A stretch of DNA of 16,111 nt. Source: Collinsella sp. (GTDB lineage: Bacteria; Actinomycetota; Coriobacteriia; Coriobacteriales; Coriobacteriaceae). This document shows, piece by piece, positions 7,701 to 15,402 of the stretch. A program made the translations under genes and the position numbers. The stretch spans positions 1 to 16,111 of the forward strand of contig JAGZWV010000043.1 in assembly GCA_018378775.1 (NCBI GenBank). The letters are read 5' to 3'. Position 1 is the stretch's first letter. The number at the start of each line of letters is the position of its first letter. A model generated the notes under the pieces. The model did not search any database. It was not told the DNA's origin and worked only from the letters and a program-made list of their open reading frames with translations.

Positions 7701-8418
7701 GCATGTTGTGGACGGCCTCGTCGGTAAGCGCCAGCTCACGGCAGGGGAAGATCTCGATACTGTCCTCGTTACCGATGGTCTGCCCCGTTGAACTCACCAT
7801 GCGGCGGATGCGGTCAATCTCGTCGCCGAAAAACTCGATGCGCACGGGCGCCTTTTCCTGCGCAGGGAACACCTCTACGGTGTCGCCGTGAACGCGGAAC
7901 AGACCGGGCGCGTCGGCGGCGCCGGCATTGGTGTAGCCCATGCCCACCAGGCGATGCGGCACCTCGTCAAAGGGAATCTCCTCGCCCACCGCAAAGATCG
8001 TGGACTCCCAGTAGCGGCTCTCGACTGGCGGCACGCAGCGCAGCAACGCGCGAGCCGAGGCAACCATGATGCAGTTGTCCCCGCGCACGATGCGTCCCAG
8101 GGCCTCGCATCGCTGCGCTACCACGGCGTCGTCGGGCGCCTGCTCGCGCCACGGATAGTCCTTGCGCTCGGGAAAACGGCACACGTGCGCTAGGCCCACG
8201 TAGGCGGCAAGGCTGCGCGCGGCGCGATCGGCCGCATCCTCGCCACTCACAATGTAGACCGTGGGACGCGGGCGGCGCGCAAACTGGGCGGCCGCCATAA
8301 GCGTGCGGCCCGACTGCGACACAGCCAGCGTCACGTCCTCGCCGGCATCGAGTCCGGCCTCGACGGTCTGCAGCGCCTCGGCAGTGTAGAGCTGCGCGGC
8401 TATACGGTGAATGAGCAT
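4786..8418 (-). CDS. mfd: Transcription-repair coupling factor Mfd
   Basis: A 1210-residue ATP-dependent translocase that removes stalled RNA polymerase from DNA lesions and recruits UvrA. Domain order is standard: the UvrB-like N-terminal module (about 1-330), the CarD-like RNA-polymerase-interaction domain (about 532-590, from KPGDYVVHATHGIALF to DKLYVPLEQV), the RecG-like motor with Walker A GDVGFGKT (683-690), DEEQ (784-787) and LSATPIPRTM, the second motor lobe with VESGIDNATAN and LKGRVGRS, and the C-terminal TRCF domain from about residue 1060. A linker at about 421-475 is an Ala/Arg-rich insertion of low complexity, and the C-terminus carries a Gly/Ala-rich tail. A longer frame begins at TTG 8445, but ATG 8418 follows GGAGG and is the likely start. 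nth lies 157 bp upstream on the same strand. Confidence 0.97.
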   Translation of the reverse strand: MLIHRIAAQLYTAEALQTVEAGLDAGEDVTLAVSQSGRTLMAAAQFARRPRPTVYIVSGEDAADRAARSLAAYVGLAHVCRFPERKDYPWREQAPDDAVVAQRCEALGRIVRGDNCIMVASARALLRCVPPVESRYWESTIFAVGEEIPFDEVPHRLVGMGYTNAGAADAPGLFRVHGDTVEVFPAQEKAPVRIEFFGDEIDRIRRMVSSTGQTIGNEDSIEIFPCRELALTDEAVHNMHVALYRASQDDSKLAALLEMVDARIVTPELDRFLPVMYGQTVSPLSHVSGKALVVLSEPRSLFDDCLRAYEDIEARAGEAGVDRLDGLYVRAQQLDFGSQQRLNYVSLIRAGGAVTAELKIEQPAIAGSDNRFMTRIQEVVGKRYACVFAIPDRGARESMELTFGDEGITFEESLTAAPENAGAIGDRVRVAAADSADRTARQEAHASIRERKADALNARSLEAGAAQAAAGAAVPTISRGRVTFVDAALPQGVVVPDANLAVFSIADLNARMDANRARSRRKVDITQITFPFKPGDYVVHATHGIALFSEIARQEVGGKERDYFLLEYADGDKLYVPLEQVDRITRYVGPDGDKPRLTRLNTADWTRATNKARKNAKKLAFDLVDLYTRRSSIAGIACPPDTPEQIEMEESFPYDETRDQLEAIADIKADMEAPKPMDRLLCGDVGFGKTEVALRAAFKCVDSGRQVMVLCPTTILAQQHYETFFERFAPFGLEVEVLSRFRTPAQQKRALKAFAEGTIDVLIGTHRLLSADVNPKNLGLVIIDEEQRFGVQHKEQLKNLREQIDVLTLSATPIPRTMQMATSGVRDMSLITTPPTGRRPVIVHVGEYDPDVVSAAIRLEVGRGGQVYYVSNRVKTIDDAVARVHEAAPEARVGVAHGKMSPREVEDVMIEFATKKIDVLIATTIVESGIDNATANTLIIEDSQRLGLAQLYQLKGRVGRSATQAYAYFMFPGELPLTEEATARLTALSEFQDLGSGMRIAMRDLEIRGAGSLMGAEQHGNLSSVGFDLFTQMLGQAVAEARGDDDAGVEAASVGINLPADYFLSEEYLPAVDQRVLVYRKLAAAEDLESIDGVQEETEAAHGELPLAGLNLFNRARIRIRGERLGLESVTLSGGRITFLGVDVPKKVAFELKTRYGAVNFPKSRKLSVPYKAGAGAGSGLGRGLDANDGTGPVAAALMLLQQLGASDDD

Positions 8419-8443
8419 GCTGTTCCTCCGGCATTGCAACGCC

Positions 8444-8471
8444 AAAAGCCCGCCGGGGCAAGCTCGGCGGG
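8444..8471 (-). terminator. Terminator-like hairpin between nth and mfd
   Basis: CCCGCCG (8449-8455) pairs with CGGCGGG (8465-8471) across a 9-base loop. On the minus strand the stem is followed by CTTTTGG. It ends only about 25 bp before the mfd start, so it could end nth transcripts or act as an attenuator in the mfd leader. The T run is short. Confidence 0.5.
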
Positions 8472-8544
8472 TCGTACGTCAAATACATTGTCTGTCATGG
8501 TAGCGCATGGAGAGGACTCCGGCTCAAGGGCAAACCCAGCCCCG

Positions 8545-8570
8545 CAAAAAACGCCAGACGAAGATGCGTT
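8545..8570 (-). terminator. Weak terminator candidate just after nth
   Basis: On the minus strand AACGC and GCGTT form a 5-bp stem around an 11-base loop, followed by a run of T (the A run at 8546-8551 on the plus strand). It lies a few bases after the nth stop. The stem is short, so efficiency is doubtful. Confidence 0.3.
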
Positions 8571-8575
8571 CCGCC

Positions 8576-9241
8576 CTACCCCGCTACGCGCACGCTGGGG
8601 CACAAATCTGCCAGCGGGCACTCGTCACACTTGGGTTTGCGGGCGTCGCAGATCTCGCGACCGAAGGTGATCCACTGATGGTTAACCGACTCCCAATACT
8701 CGTGCGGCAAAATCTTGAGCAAATCCTGCTCGGTCTTGAGCGGCTCCTTTGCATGCGTCTTGGGACTCAGCATCAGGCGGTGCGCAATGCGGTTGACATG
8801 CGTGTCCACCGCAATGCCCTCCACGATGCCATACCCCACGTTGAGCACGATGTTCGCCGTCTTGCGTCCCACGCCCGGCAGCTTCACGAGTTCCTTCATG
8901 TCGGCCGGCACCTCGCCGCCATAGTCGGCGACGATCATCTGCGCGGCCTCGACGGCATGCTTGGCTTTGCTCTTGTAGAAGCCGAGTGACTTGATGGTGT
9001 CTGCCACGTCAGCCACGCTCGCCCCGGCCATGGCCTCGGGCGTGGGCCACTGGGCAAACAGCCGCGGCGTCACCTTGTTGACCTGCGCATCGGTCGTTTG
9101 CGCCGAGAGCAGCACCGCGATCAGCAGGCGGAAGGGATTCTCGTGGTCCAAAAAGCACTCGACCGGGCCATAGCGACGGTTGAGGCGCTCACACACCTCG
9201 ATGGCGCGCTCGCGCTTGGCGGCATTGGTCTCGCGTGGCAT
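8576..9241 (-). CDS. nth: Endonuclease III (DNA glycosylase/AP lyase)
   Basis: A 221-residue base-excision-repair enzyme that removes oxidised pyrimidines and cuts at the abasic site. The helix-hairpin-helix LPGVGRKTA (121-129) carries the catalytic lysine K127, and VDTHVNR holds the catalytic aspartate D146, matching the E. coli K120/D138 pair. The C-terminal iron-sulfur loop has the exact C-x6-C-x2-C-x5-C spacing (C198, C205, C208, C214), so a 4Fe-4S cluster is expected. Length is close to the family norm of about 211. A longer frame begins at GTG 9265, but ATG 9241 with AGGAG five bases upstream is chosen. It follows the ABC transporter gene by 63 bp and precedes mfd, another repair gene. 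Confidence 0.96.
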   Translation of the reverse strand: MPRETNAAKRERAIEVCERLNRRYGPVECFLDHENPFRLLIAVLLSAQTTDAQVNKVTPRLFAQWPTPEAMAGASVADVADTIKSLGFYKSKAKHAVEAAQMIVADYGGEVPADMKELVKLPGVGRKTANIVLNVGYGIVEGIAVDTHVNRIAHRLMLSPKTHAKEPLKTEQDLLKILPHEYWESVNHQWITFGREICDARKPKCDECPLADLCPSVRVAG

Positions 9242-9304
9242 AACGACTCCTCGGCTCAACGGCACAATAAACTTATGGGCACAATTGTCCCACGTCCGAG
9301 ACGC

Positions 9305-11107
<1,803 letters not shown>

Positions 11108-11182
11108 GGTCTTCCTTTCACGTCTGATAGGGCGAAACGCCATTGTTGCACACTAAAGCGCACTTCAGGCAAGCACGATACG

Positions 11183-11213
11183 AAAAGCGCCCGCGCCGTG
11201 CTTGCGCAGGCGC
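11183..11213 (-). terminator. Intrinsic terminator after rmuC
   Basis: Arms 11187-11196 and 11204-11213 form a 10-bp GC stem with one G-U pair and a 7-base loop, followed on the minus strand by TTTTCGT. It begins 18 bp after the rmuC stop. A second, overlapping inverted repeat, GCAAGCACG (11169-11177) with CGTGCTTGC (11197-11205), shares part of the same sequence. Confidence 0.75.
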
Positions 11214-11230
11214 CCCACCGTCAGATGCAG

Positions 11231-12586
11231 CTAGTCCTCGTCTTTTTGGTCTGCGAGCAGGCTCGCAGACGTGAGCCCCAAGATCTCGTCGGCCTCCCGC
11301 GTGTCTTCCAGCGCGTCGATATCCTTGAGCTTGCGCTCCATAACGTTGGTGCGCGTGGTGATGATGCCCTCAACCGTTTTACCCGCAGTCTCGATCTGCT
11401 GTTGGGCGCGGCGCAGCGCCGCCTGATAACGCGGCAGCTCGGCCTTGACGGCGGAAAGCACGCGCAGCACGTCGTCGGTACGTTTTTGCAGCCTAAACGT
11501 CTGGTAGCTCATCTGCAGGCTGTTGAGAATGGCAGCCATGGTGCTGGGACCGGCTACGTTGACGTGATAGTCGCGGCCCAGGGTCTCGATAAGCCCGGGG
11601 CGGCTGACGACCTCGGCGTACAGTCCCTCAAACGGCACGAACAGAATGCCAAAGTTGGTCGTCGCGGGCACGCTCAGGTACTTTTCGCAGATGTCCTTGG
11701 CCTCGCGCTTCACCATCATATCGAGCGTCTTGCGTGCCGCGGCAACGGCCTCCGCATCGCCCGACTCCTGGGCGTCGAGCAGATGCTCGTACGCGTCGCC
11801 CGGGAATTTGGAGTCGATCGGCAGCAGCACGGGATCGCCCTCGTCCACCGGCAGCTTGACGGCAAACTCAACGCGCTCCGAGGCGCCGGGCTTGGTGGCG
11901 ACGTTTTCCAGATACTGGTCGGGCGTAAGGATGTCCGTCAGGATCGCACCCAGCTGCACCTCGCCCAAAATACCGCGCGCCTTCACATTGCCCAGCACGC
12001 GCTTAAGATCGCCCACGCCGGTGGCGATGGATTGCATGTCGCCCAGGCCCTTGTACACGGCCTCGAGCTGGTCGCTCACCTGCTTAAACGATGCCGACAG
12101 GCGATCGTTGAGCGTGCGGGAGAGCTTCTCGTCCACCGTTGCGCGCATCTGATCGAGTTGCACGTTGTTGTCTTTGCGGATAGCACCCAGCTGGGCATCG
12201 ACCGTCTCGCGCACCTTGTCCAGGCGGTGCTCGATGCCCTCGCGGTTGGCACCGAGCTGTTGGGCCGTCTCGCGGCGCAGGTCATCCATCCGGTCACCAG
12301 CTTGCGAAAACTCACGTGCGATGGTCAGGTAACGTTGCTGCTCCACGGCCGCATCTGTCGTCTGCTGCTGCGCGATGGCATTGGCCGTGCGGCGGGTTTC
12401 GGCCAGCGCGGCGTTCAGAGCATCGAGCGCGTTGTTGGCCTGCTCGAGTGCTGCCAGCGTTTCCGCGCTACTGTCGCCACGCTCCCGCAACTCGGCACGC
12501 AGGCTCTTGAGTTGGAGGGTGCAAGCCACAGCAACCCCCACCGCCACCAAGGCGATCACAACAAGCACAATATCAATAGCAGACAT
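11231..12586 (-). CDS. rmuC: DNA recombination protein RmuC
   Basis: A 451-residue protein with a single N-terminal membrane span (residues 2-25), a long coiled coil rich in Gln, Ala and Arg (about 26-190), and the RmuC domain with its PD-(D/E)XK-like nuclease fold. In that domain RGILGEVQLGAIL (204-216), VEFAVKLP and LLPIDSKFPGDAYEHL, with D258 and K260, match the expected acidic and lysine positions. RmuC limits inversions at short inverted repeats in E. coli; its biochemical activity is still poorly defined. ATG 12586 sits at the start of the membrane span with GGAG three bases before it, a tight but usable spacing; the open frame itself extends to a TTG at 12619. The HTH gene ends 51 bp upstream with no clear terminator. 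Confidence 0.92.
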   Translation of the reverse strand: MSAIDIVLVVIALVAVGVAVACTLQLKSLRAELRERGDSSAETLAALEQANNALDALNAALAETRRTANAIAQQQTTDAAVEQQRYLTIAREFSQAGDRMDDLRRETAQQLGANREGIEHRLDKVRETVDAQLGAIRKDNNVQLDQMRATVDEKLSRTLNDRLSASFKQVSDQLEAVYKGLGDMQSIATGVGDLKRVLGNVKARGILGEVQLGAILTDILTPDQYLENVATKPGASERVEFAVKLPVDEGDPVLLPIDSKFPGDAYEHLLDAQESGDAEAVAAARKTLDMMVKREAKDICEKYLSVPATTNFGILFVPFEGLYAEVVSRPGLIETLGRDYHVNVAGPSTMAAILNSLQMSYQTFRLQKRTDDVLRVLSAVKAELPRYQAALRRAQQQIETAGKTVEGIITTRTNVMERKLKDIDALEDTREADEILGLTSASLLADQKDED

Positions 12587-12637
12587 AAACTCCGCCCAAC
12601 AAACCCAATCGAGCACCAATCAAAACCGCGATCAATC

Positions 12638-13201
12638 TTACCCCGCCACACACACCGGGCGCCCGGCCCCTTCTTGGGTGCCCCTCTCCTCCGCATATTC
12701 CATAATGCGGCGCGCCGTTTTCCTGCTCACCTTTGAGTCATCGCCGGCCAAGTATGCGTATACGTTTCCTTTATTCAGGCGCAGAGCACGGCAGAGGCCA
12801 TAGCGCGTTACACCCGATTCCTCCAATGCTTCCAGCGTTTTCTTTCTCATCAGGGCGTTCACCCTTCTATCGGCCGCTGGCTTTTCCTTCACCGCTCTAT
12901 ACGCACGCCAAACGTTGGCATAACGATTAGGGAGCTCACTTTTGGCGCATAGAGACGCCATGCTACCCGCTTGGCCGTACAAGGATAAAACGTCTCGGTA
13001 ATCCTGTTCCATCCACGAGCCCTCGGATAAGCCCAGAACGTATTCGGCTTTTCCTTGCGCCAAAGCGAGCAAAAACAGAGGCTCCGCCACGCGCGGCGCA
13101 TCCGTCGTCGCCTGCTCAACCAATTTTCTAAAACTCAGCGACTGCTGTCCGGATAGCTCTCGGCAATAGCCTTTTAAGAATCCCTCAAAGGTCAGATTCA
13201 A
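12638..13201 (-). CDS. Helix-turn-helix protein, probable partner of the upstream nucleotidyltransferase
   Basis: A 187-residue protein of unrecognised family. It begins at TTG 13201, overlapping the TGA of the preceding gene (TTGA), with a near-perfect AAGGAGG seven bases upstream, so translation is almost certainly coupled. An in-frame extension to 13321 would overlap that gene widely and has no support. The first 110 residues are alpha-helical and without a known motif, starting NLTFEGFLKGYCRELSGQQ. Residues about 122-168 form a helix-turn-helix: SGVTRYGLCRALRLNKGNVY, then KVSRKTARRIMEYAEE. This suggests DNA binding and, by analogy with AbiEi and similar antitoxins, autorepression and neutralisation of the partner. 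The last residues are Gly-rich and probably disordered. The role is inferred from gene pairing only. Confidence 0.75.
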   Translation of the reverse strand: MNLTFEGFLKGYCRELSGQQSLSFRKLVEQATTDAPRVAEPLFLLALAQGKAEYVLGLSEGSWMEQDYRDVLSLYGQAGSMASLCAKSELPNRYANVWRAYRAVKEKPAADRRVNALMRKKTLEALEESGVTRYGLCRALRLNKGNVYAYLAGDDSKVSRKTARRIMEYAEERGTQEGAGRPVCVAG

Positions 13202-13728
13202 CCGAGCACCTCCTTTTTGTATTGCCTGTATGCACAGACCATCTCTTGATAGCTTCGCTCCGAAGGCGACGACGCCAGTGCTTCTCCCTCGTCGAATATA
13301 AGCCGTTCGAGCAGCCCCCAATCAAGTCGGTCGACGAATGCCTGACTATGAAGATCGATGATGTCGTTCGGACGGTAGGCATAGAGCTTCATTACCGCCA
13401 GGTCCTCCAAGGATGGCGTAAAGTACCTGATAAAACGCGCCCCAATATCCAAGGGAATCAAACGATCTTCGTAATTGAACGGCATCTGATTACAATATGC
13501 CACCGCCATACCATTCACCTCGGGGTACCGAGCTATGATCTCGCGGAGGCACCTATCTGCCTCAAACACATCAATGTCATGGGTAACCGAACGATTCGTC
13601 ACATCGTTTAGCATGAAGGCGCTTCCTCCCACCAATACAACGTTCGGCCTGTCGTCTCTTGGACCTATTTCCAGCTCCGCCTCTTCGTCAATGCCCAAAA
13701 GAGTCTGTTCTAAATCCTGCTTATACAT
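13198..13728 (-). CDS. DUF6036/AbiEii-like nucleotidyltransferase, possible toxin
   Basis: A 176-residue nucleotidyltransferase-fold protein. The core is NVVLVGGSAFMLND (29-42) followed by THDIDVFEA (49-57): the GGS (34-36) and D-x-D (D51, D53) are the phosphate- and metal-binding residues of the polymerase-beta superfamily. SLEDLAVMKLYAYRPNDIIDL (106-126), with K114, R119, D122 and D125, matches the K-L-x-A-x-R-x-x-D-x-x-D block typical of AbiEii-like and DUF6036 proteins. Related enzymes act as toxins by transferring nucleotides to tRNA or proteins, and some protect against phage. The ATG follows AGGAT. The gene is AT-richer than its surroundings (24 of 60 bases are G or C at 13441-13500, against 42 of 60 at 6361-6420 in mfd), suggesting acquisition by transfer. 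The target is unknown. Confidence 0.78.
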   Translation of the reverse strand: MYKQDLEQTLLGIDEEAELEIGPRDDRPNVVLVGGSAFMLNDVTNRSVTHDIDVFEADRCLREIIARYPEVNGMAVAYCNQMPFNYEDRLIPLDIGARFIRYFTPSLEDLAVMKLYAYRPNDIIDLHSQAFVDRLDWGLLERLIFDEGEALASSPSERSYQEMVCAYRQYKKEVLG

Positions 13729-13851
13729 AACAAATCCTATTATTATTTATCTTCAATAATACTATTCAGTCGCACGACAGGACCCACAGGATGCAAGAAT
13801 TCCGCTCGTGGCGATAATCCCTACACCCTAGAAGTCCTAATGTGACAAACG
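13729..13851 (-). promoter_or_regulatory. AT-rich leader of the nucleotidyltransferase operon
   Basis: This 123-bp gap precedes the two-gene unit and has a very AT-rich stretch next to the ATG. TATTATT (13741-13747) and AATAATA (13755-13761) form a 7-7-7 inverted repeat about 13 bp upstream of the ATG, a suitable place for an operator of the helix-turn-helix partner. TTGTCA at about 13838-13843 on the minus strand is a possible -35, but no confident promoter pair was found. No terminator for the preceding gene was seen. Confidence 0.4.
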
Positions 13852-14286
13852 CTAACTCTCCCAGCCGGCGCGGATTGTTGTTATGACATCGCCTAGGCGC
13901 TGGCCGAGGGCTGACAGATGTTGGAGCACCTCGTTGGGCGATGCGCCGTTGAGGATGCACGTGAGGGCATACGACGCCAGAAAGATGGCCGCAAGCCCTA
14001 ACGGGATGAGCACGATCATCGCCAATGTGCGCAAGCGCTGGCCCACACGGCGACGACGCGCACGACGCTTGTCGAACGCGAGCTCCTGCGCATATGAATC
14101 TTGCTGTACGGAATAGGCCTCTGGCGCCGATTCACACCCGGGCACAGCTGCAGGTACAGCAGCGGACACGACATTTTGCGCAAAGGGCTGGGCTGCCGCC
14201 CCTTGCATTTGCATCTCCATGAGTCGTTGCTGCTGACGCAGCATGCGCTCAGCTTGTTGCTGCGGAGTCTCAAGAAACAGGTCCAT
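13852..14286 (-). CDS. Small single-span membrane protein of unknown function
   Basis: A 144-residue protein that I do not recognise. Residues 1-28 are Gln- and Met-rich and probably helical (QQQAERMLRQQQRLMEMQMQ). Residues about 29-70 are Ala/Pro/Val-rich and probably disordered. A strongly basic patch (KRRARRRR, 73-80) precedes one membrane helix (about 87-112), which by the positive-inside rule places the long N-terminal part in the cytoplasm. The short tail after the helix (about 30 residues) would be outside. ATG 14286 with GGAGG five bases upstream is the start; the longer frame from TTG 14298 is less likely. It is not clearly part of an operon. A role as a membrane adaptor is possible but unsupported. 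Confidence 0.7.
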   Translation of the reverse strand: MDLFLETPQQQAERMLRQQQRLMEMQMQGAAAQPFAQNVVSAAVPAAVPGCESAPEAYSVQQDSYAQELAFDKRRARRRRVGQRLRTLAMIVLIPLGLAAIFLASYALTCILNGASPNEVLQHLSALGQRLGDVITTIRAGWES

Positions 14287-14539
14287 GTTGGCCTCCAAAG
14301 TCGGAGCATTCGACGCTTACGACCAGCATCCCGCACCGCCATGACCGCGACAACGCAATCGCCGGCAATAGCCACAAAGTTTCTTTTGCTCAAAAGCTGT
14401 CGAAAAGCTCAACAACTCCCCTACCAGCACTTTCTCTGAGCTTTTTTCGTCAGCAATCTTTTGGCCTTCCACCCTTACGCCAACTGACCAAAATCTAACC
14501 AAAAGCTTGACGAAAATTGTGGAGACCGGGACCCCACAC
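14287..14539. other. Non-coding stretch with phased A-tracts
   Basis: No convincing gene lies here. It is the upstream region of the 144-residue membrane protein gene and should hold its promoter. Short A/T tracts recur about every helical turn: TGACCAAAA at 14485, TAACCAAAA at 14496 and TGACGAAAA at 14508, plus two AAAAGCT copies around 14393-14409. AAAAGCTC (14403-14410) is inverted as GAGCTTTT (14438-14445). Such spacing can give intrinsic DNA curvature. Confidence 0.45.
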
Positions 14540-14567
14540 AAAAAGTGCCGCCCCAAAGGGGCGGCAC
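14540..14567 (-). terminator. Intrinsic terminator in repeat copy A
   Basis: GTGCCGCCCC (14545-14554) and GGGGCGGCAC (14558-14567) form a perfect 10-bp stem with a 3-base loop, followed on the minus strand by TTTTTGTGTG. This is a textbook terminator for transcripts coming from the membrane protein gene at 14720-15208. Confidence 0.92.
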
Positions 14568-14702
14568 ACAAACTTATTATCAGCTTTTCTGTAACGAGCA
14601 TGCGACGACTCAACGCCGGGGCGCAGGGCGGGGAAACCTTTGCCTCGCGCGACCCTGCGAAGCCGTGAGCGAGAGGGGAAGGTTTCCCCGCCCTGCGCCC
14701 CG
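14540..14702 (-). repeat. Two-hairpin intergenic repeat, copy A
   Basis: Read on the minus strand, the unit starts 17 nt after the stop of the four-span membrane protein gene. It consists of a perfect 24-bp hairpin (arms 14679-14702 and 14617-14640, 38-base loop), a 50-base linker (14568-14617), then the terminator hairpin at 14545-14567. Copy B at 15373-15539 has the same layout. Weak similarity may continue to an ACCGG at 14525. The element overlaps no gene. It may be a dispersed mobile repeat, a structured 3' UTR or a small RNA; the sequence does not decide which. Confidence 0.85.
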
Positions 14703-14719
14703 TGGTCGGTGAGAACAGA

Positions 14720-15208
14720 CTACATGCCCGCGAGACCGCGGGCGGCGGTGGCGCACAGAAACGCCAAGGCTAGAATCACGAGCGAGCCCGCAATATCGGC
14801 CACCACGCCCGCAAAGCGGCGCTCAAACAGCCAACTCTCAAAGTGCGGGGCAACGTTGCGCCAAACACGCCACAGCAAGATGCCCATACCGATGACGCCC
14901 GGGATATTGAGCAGTAGGATCTCGGAGCACAAAAGACCGATCAGGTTGCCGGCGGCAAAGCCCGCATCGCCCTCGCAGTATTTGCGATAAATCATGTACA
15001 GCATGTACGCCACAAACGGCTGCAGGCACGCAGAGATAAACGTAACTACTATCGAGGGCTCCTGCGAAAAGACCTCGGTGAGTTTATCGACACTCGTAGC
15101 GTCCTTCGAAGCCAAGAATAAACCGATAACCACAAGGGGCACCACGCCCAAAATTACCTCGACCAGAGTAAACAACTTGGCAGTCAAATCCTCACTAGCC
15201 GAATTCAA
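14720..15208 (-). CDS. Four-span membrane protein of unknown function; start uncertain
   Basis: A hydrophobic protein of at least 162 residues that I cannot assign to a family. Probable membrane spans lie at about 12-34, 51-74, 88-112 and 135-160. The only standard in-frame start is TTG 15208, which has no ribosome binding site. The frame stays open for 47 codons further upstream, to a TGA at 15350-15352, and those codons read as plausible protein, including GRRVAEGKKADRAEKDKK and HAHPEWAPH. That looks like a charged cytoplasmic N-terminus whose start has been lost or shifted. A GTG at 15351-15353 lies in another frame and would restore the protein if one base near 15340 were absent. It follows rubrerythrin and repeat copy B on the same strand. 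It could be a degraded or mis-sequenced gene. Confidence 0.6.
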   Translation of the reverse strand: MNSASEDLTAKLFTLVEVILGVVPLVVIGLFLASKDATSVDKLTEVFSQEPSIVVTFISACLQPFVAYMLYMIYRKYCEGDAGFAAGNLIGLLCSEILLLNIPGVIGMGILLWRVWRNVAPHFESWLFERRFAGVVADIAGSLVILALAFLCATAARGLAGM

Positions 15209-15372
15209 ATGAGGCGCCCACTCAGGATGAGCATGCGCGCCGACTTTCTTGTCCTTCTCAGCACGATCGGCCTTTTTACCCTCGGCAACCCGACGACCAG
15301 GATCCTTGCGAGTTCCCGCCGCAGCAACCCGAGCACCCTCTAAGCAACGTCACCGCCCCAACCGGCCCCCAC

Positions 15373-15402
15373 AAAAACGTGCCGCCCCATAAGGGGCGGC
15401 AC
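15373..15402 (-). terminator. Intrinsic terminator in repeat copy B
   Basis: GTGCCGCCCC (15379-15388) and GGGGCGGCAC (15393-15402) form a perfect 10-bp stem with a 4-base loop. On the minus strand it is followed by GTTTTTGTGG. It would end rubrerythrin transcripts after the long hairpin, and it leaves only about 20 bp before the open frame of the next gene. Confidence 0.92.

Noticed and set aside
8419..8445. Nine-codon N-terminal extension of Mfd from TTG 8445
   Set aside because: It would place the GGAGG ribosome binding site inside the coding region; ATG 8418 fits better.
9261..9285. Direct repeat GGCACAAT (9261-9268 and 9278-9285) between nth and the ABC gene
   Set aside because: Only eight bases, no third copy and no link to a promoter that I could support.
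11198..12736. Plus-strand open frame (512 codons) opposite rmuC
   Set aside because: Antisense to an intact RmuC and biased in composition as expected from GC-rich codons.
14317..14613. 98-codon minus-strand frame starting inside repeat copy A
   Set aside because: It runs through the terminator stem, its start codon is not kept in copy B, and its protein shows no domain; it is read as chance.
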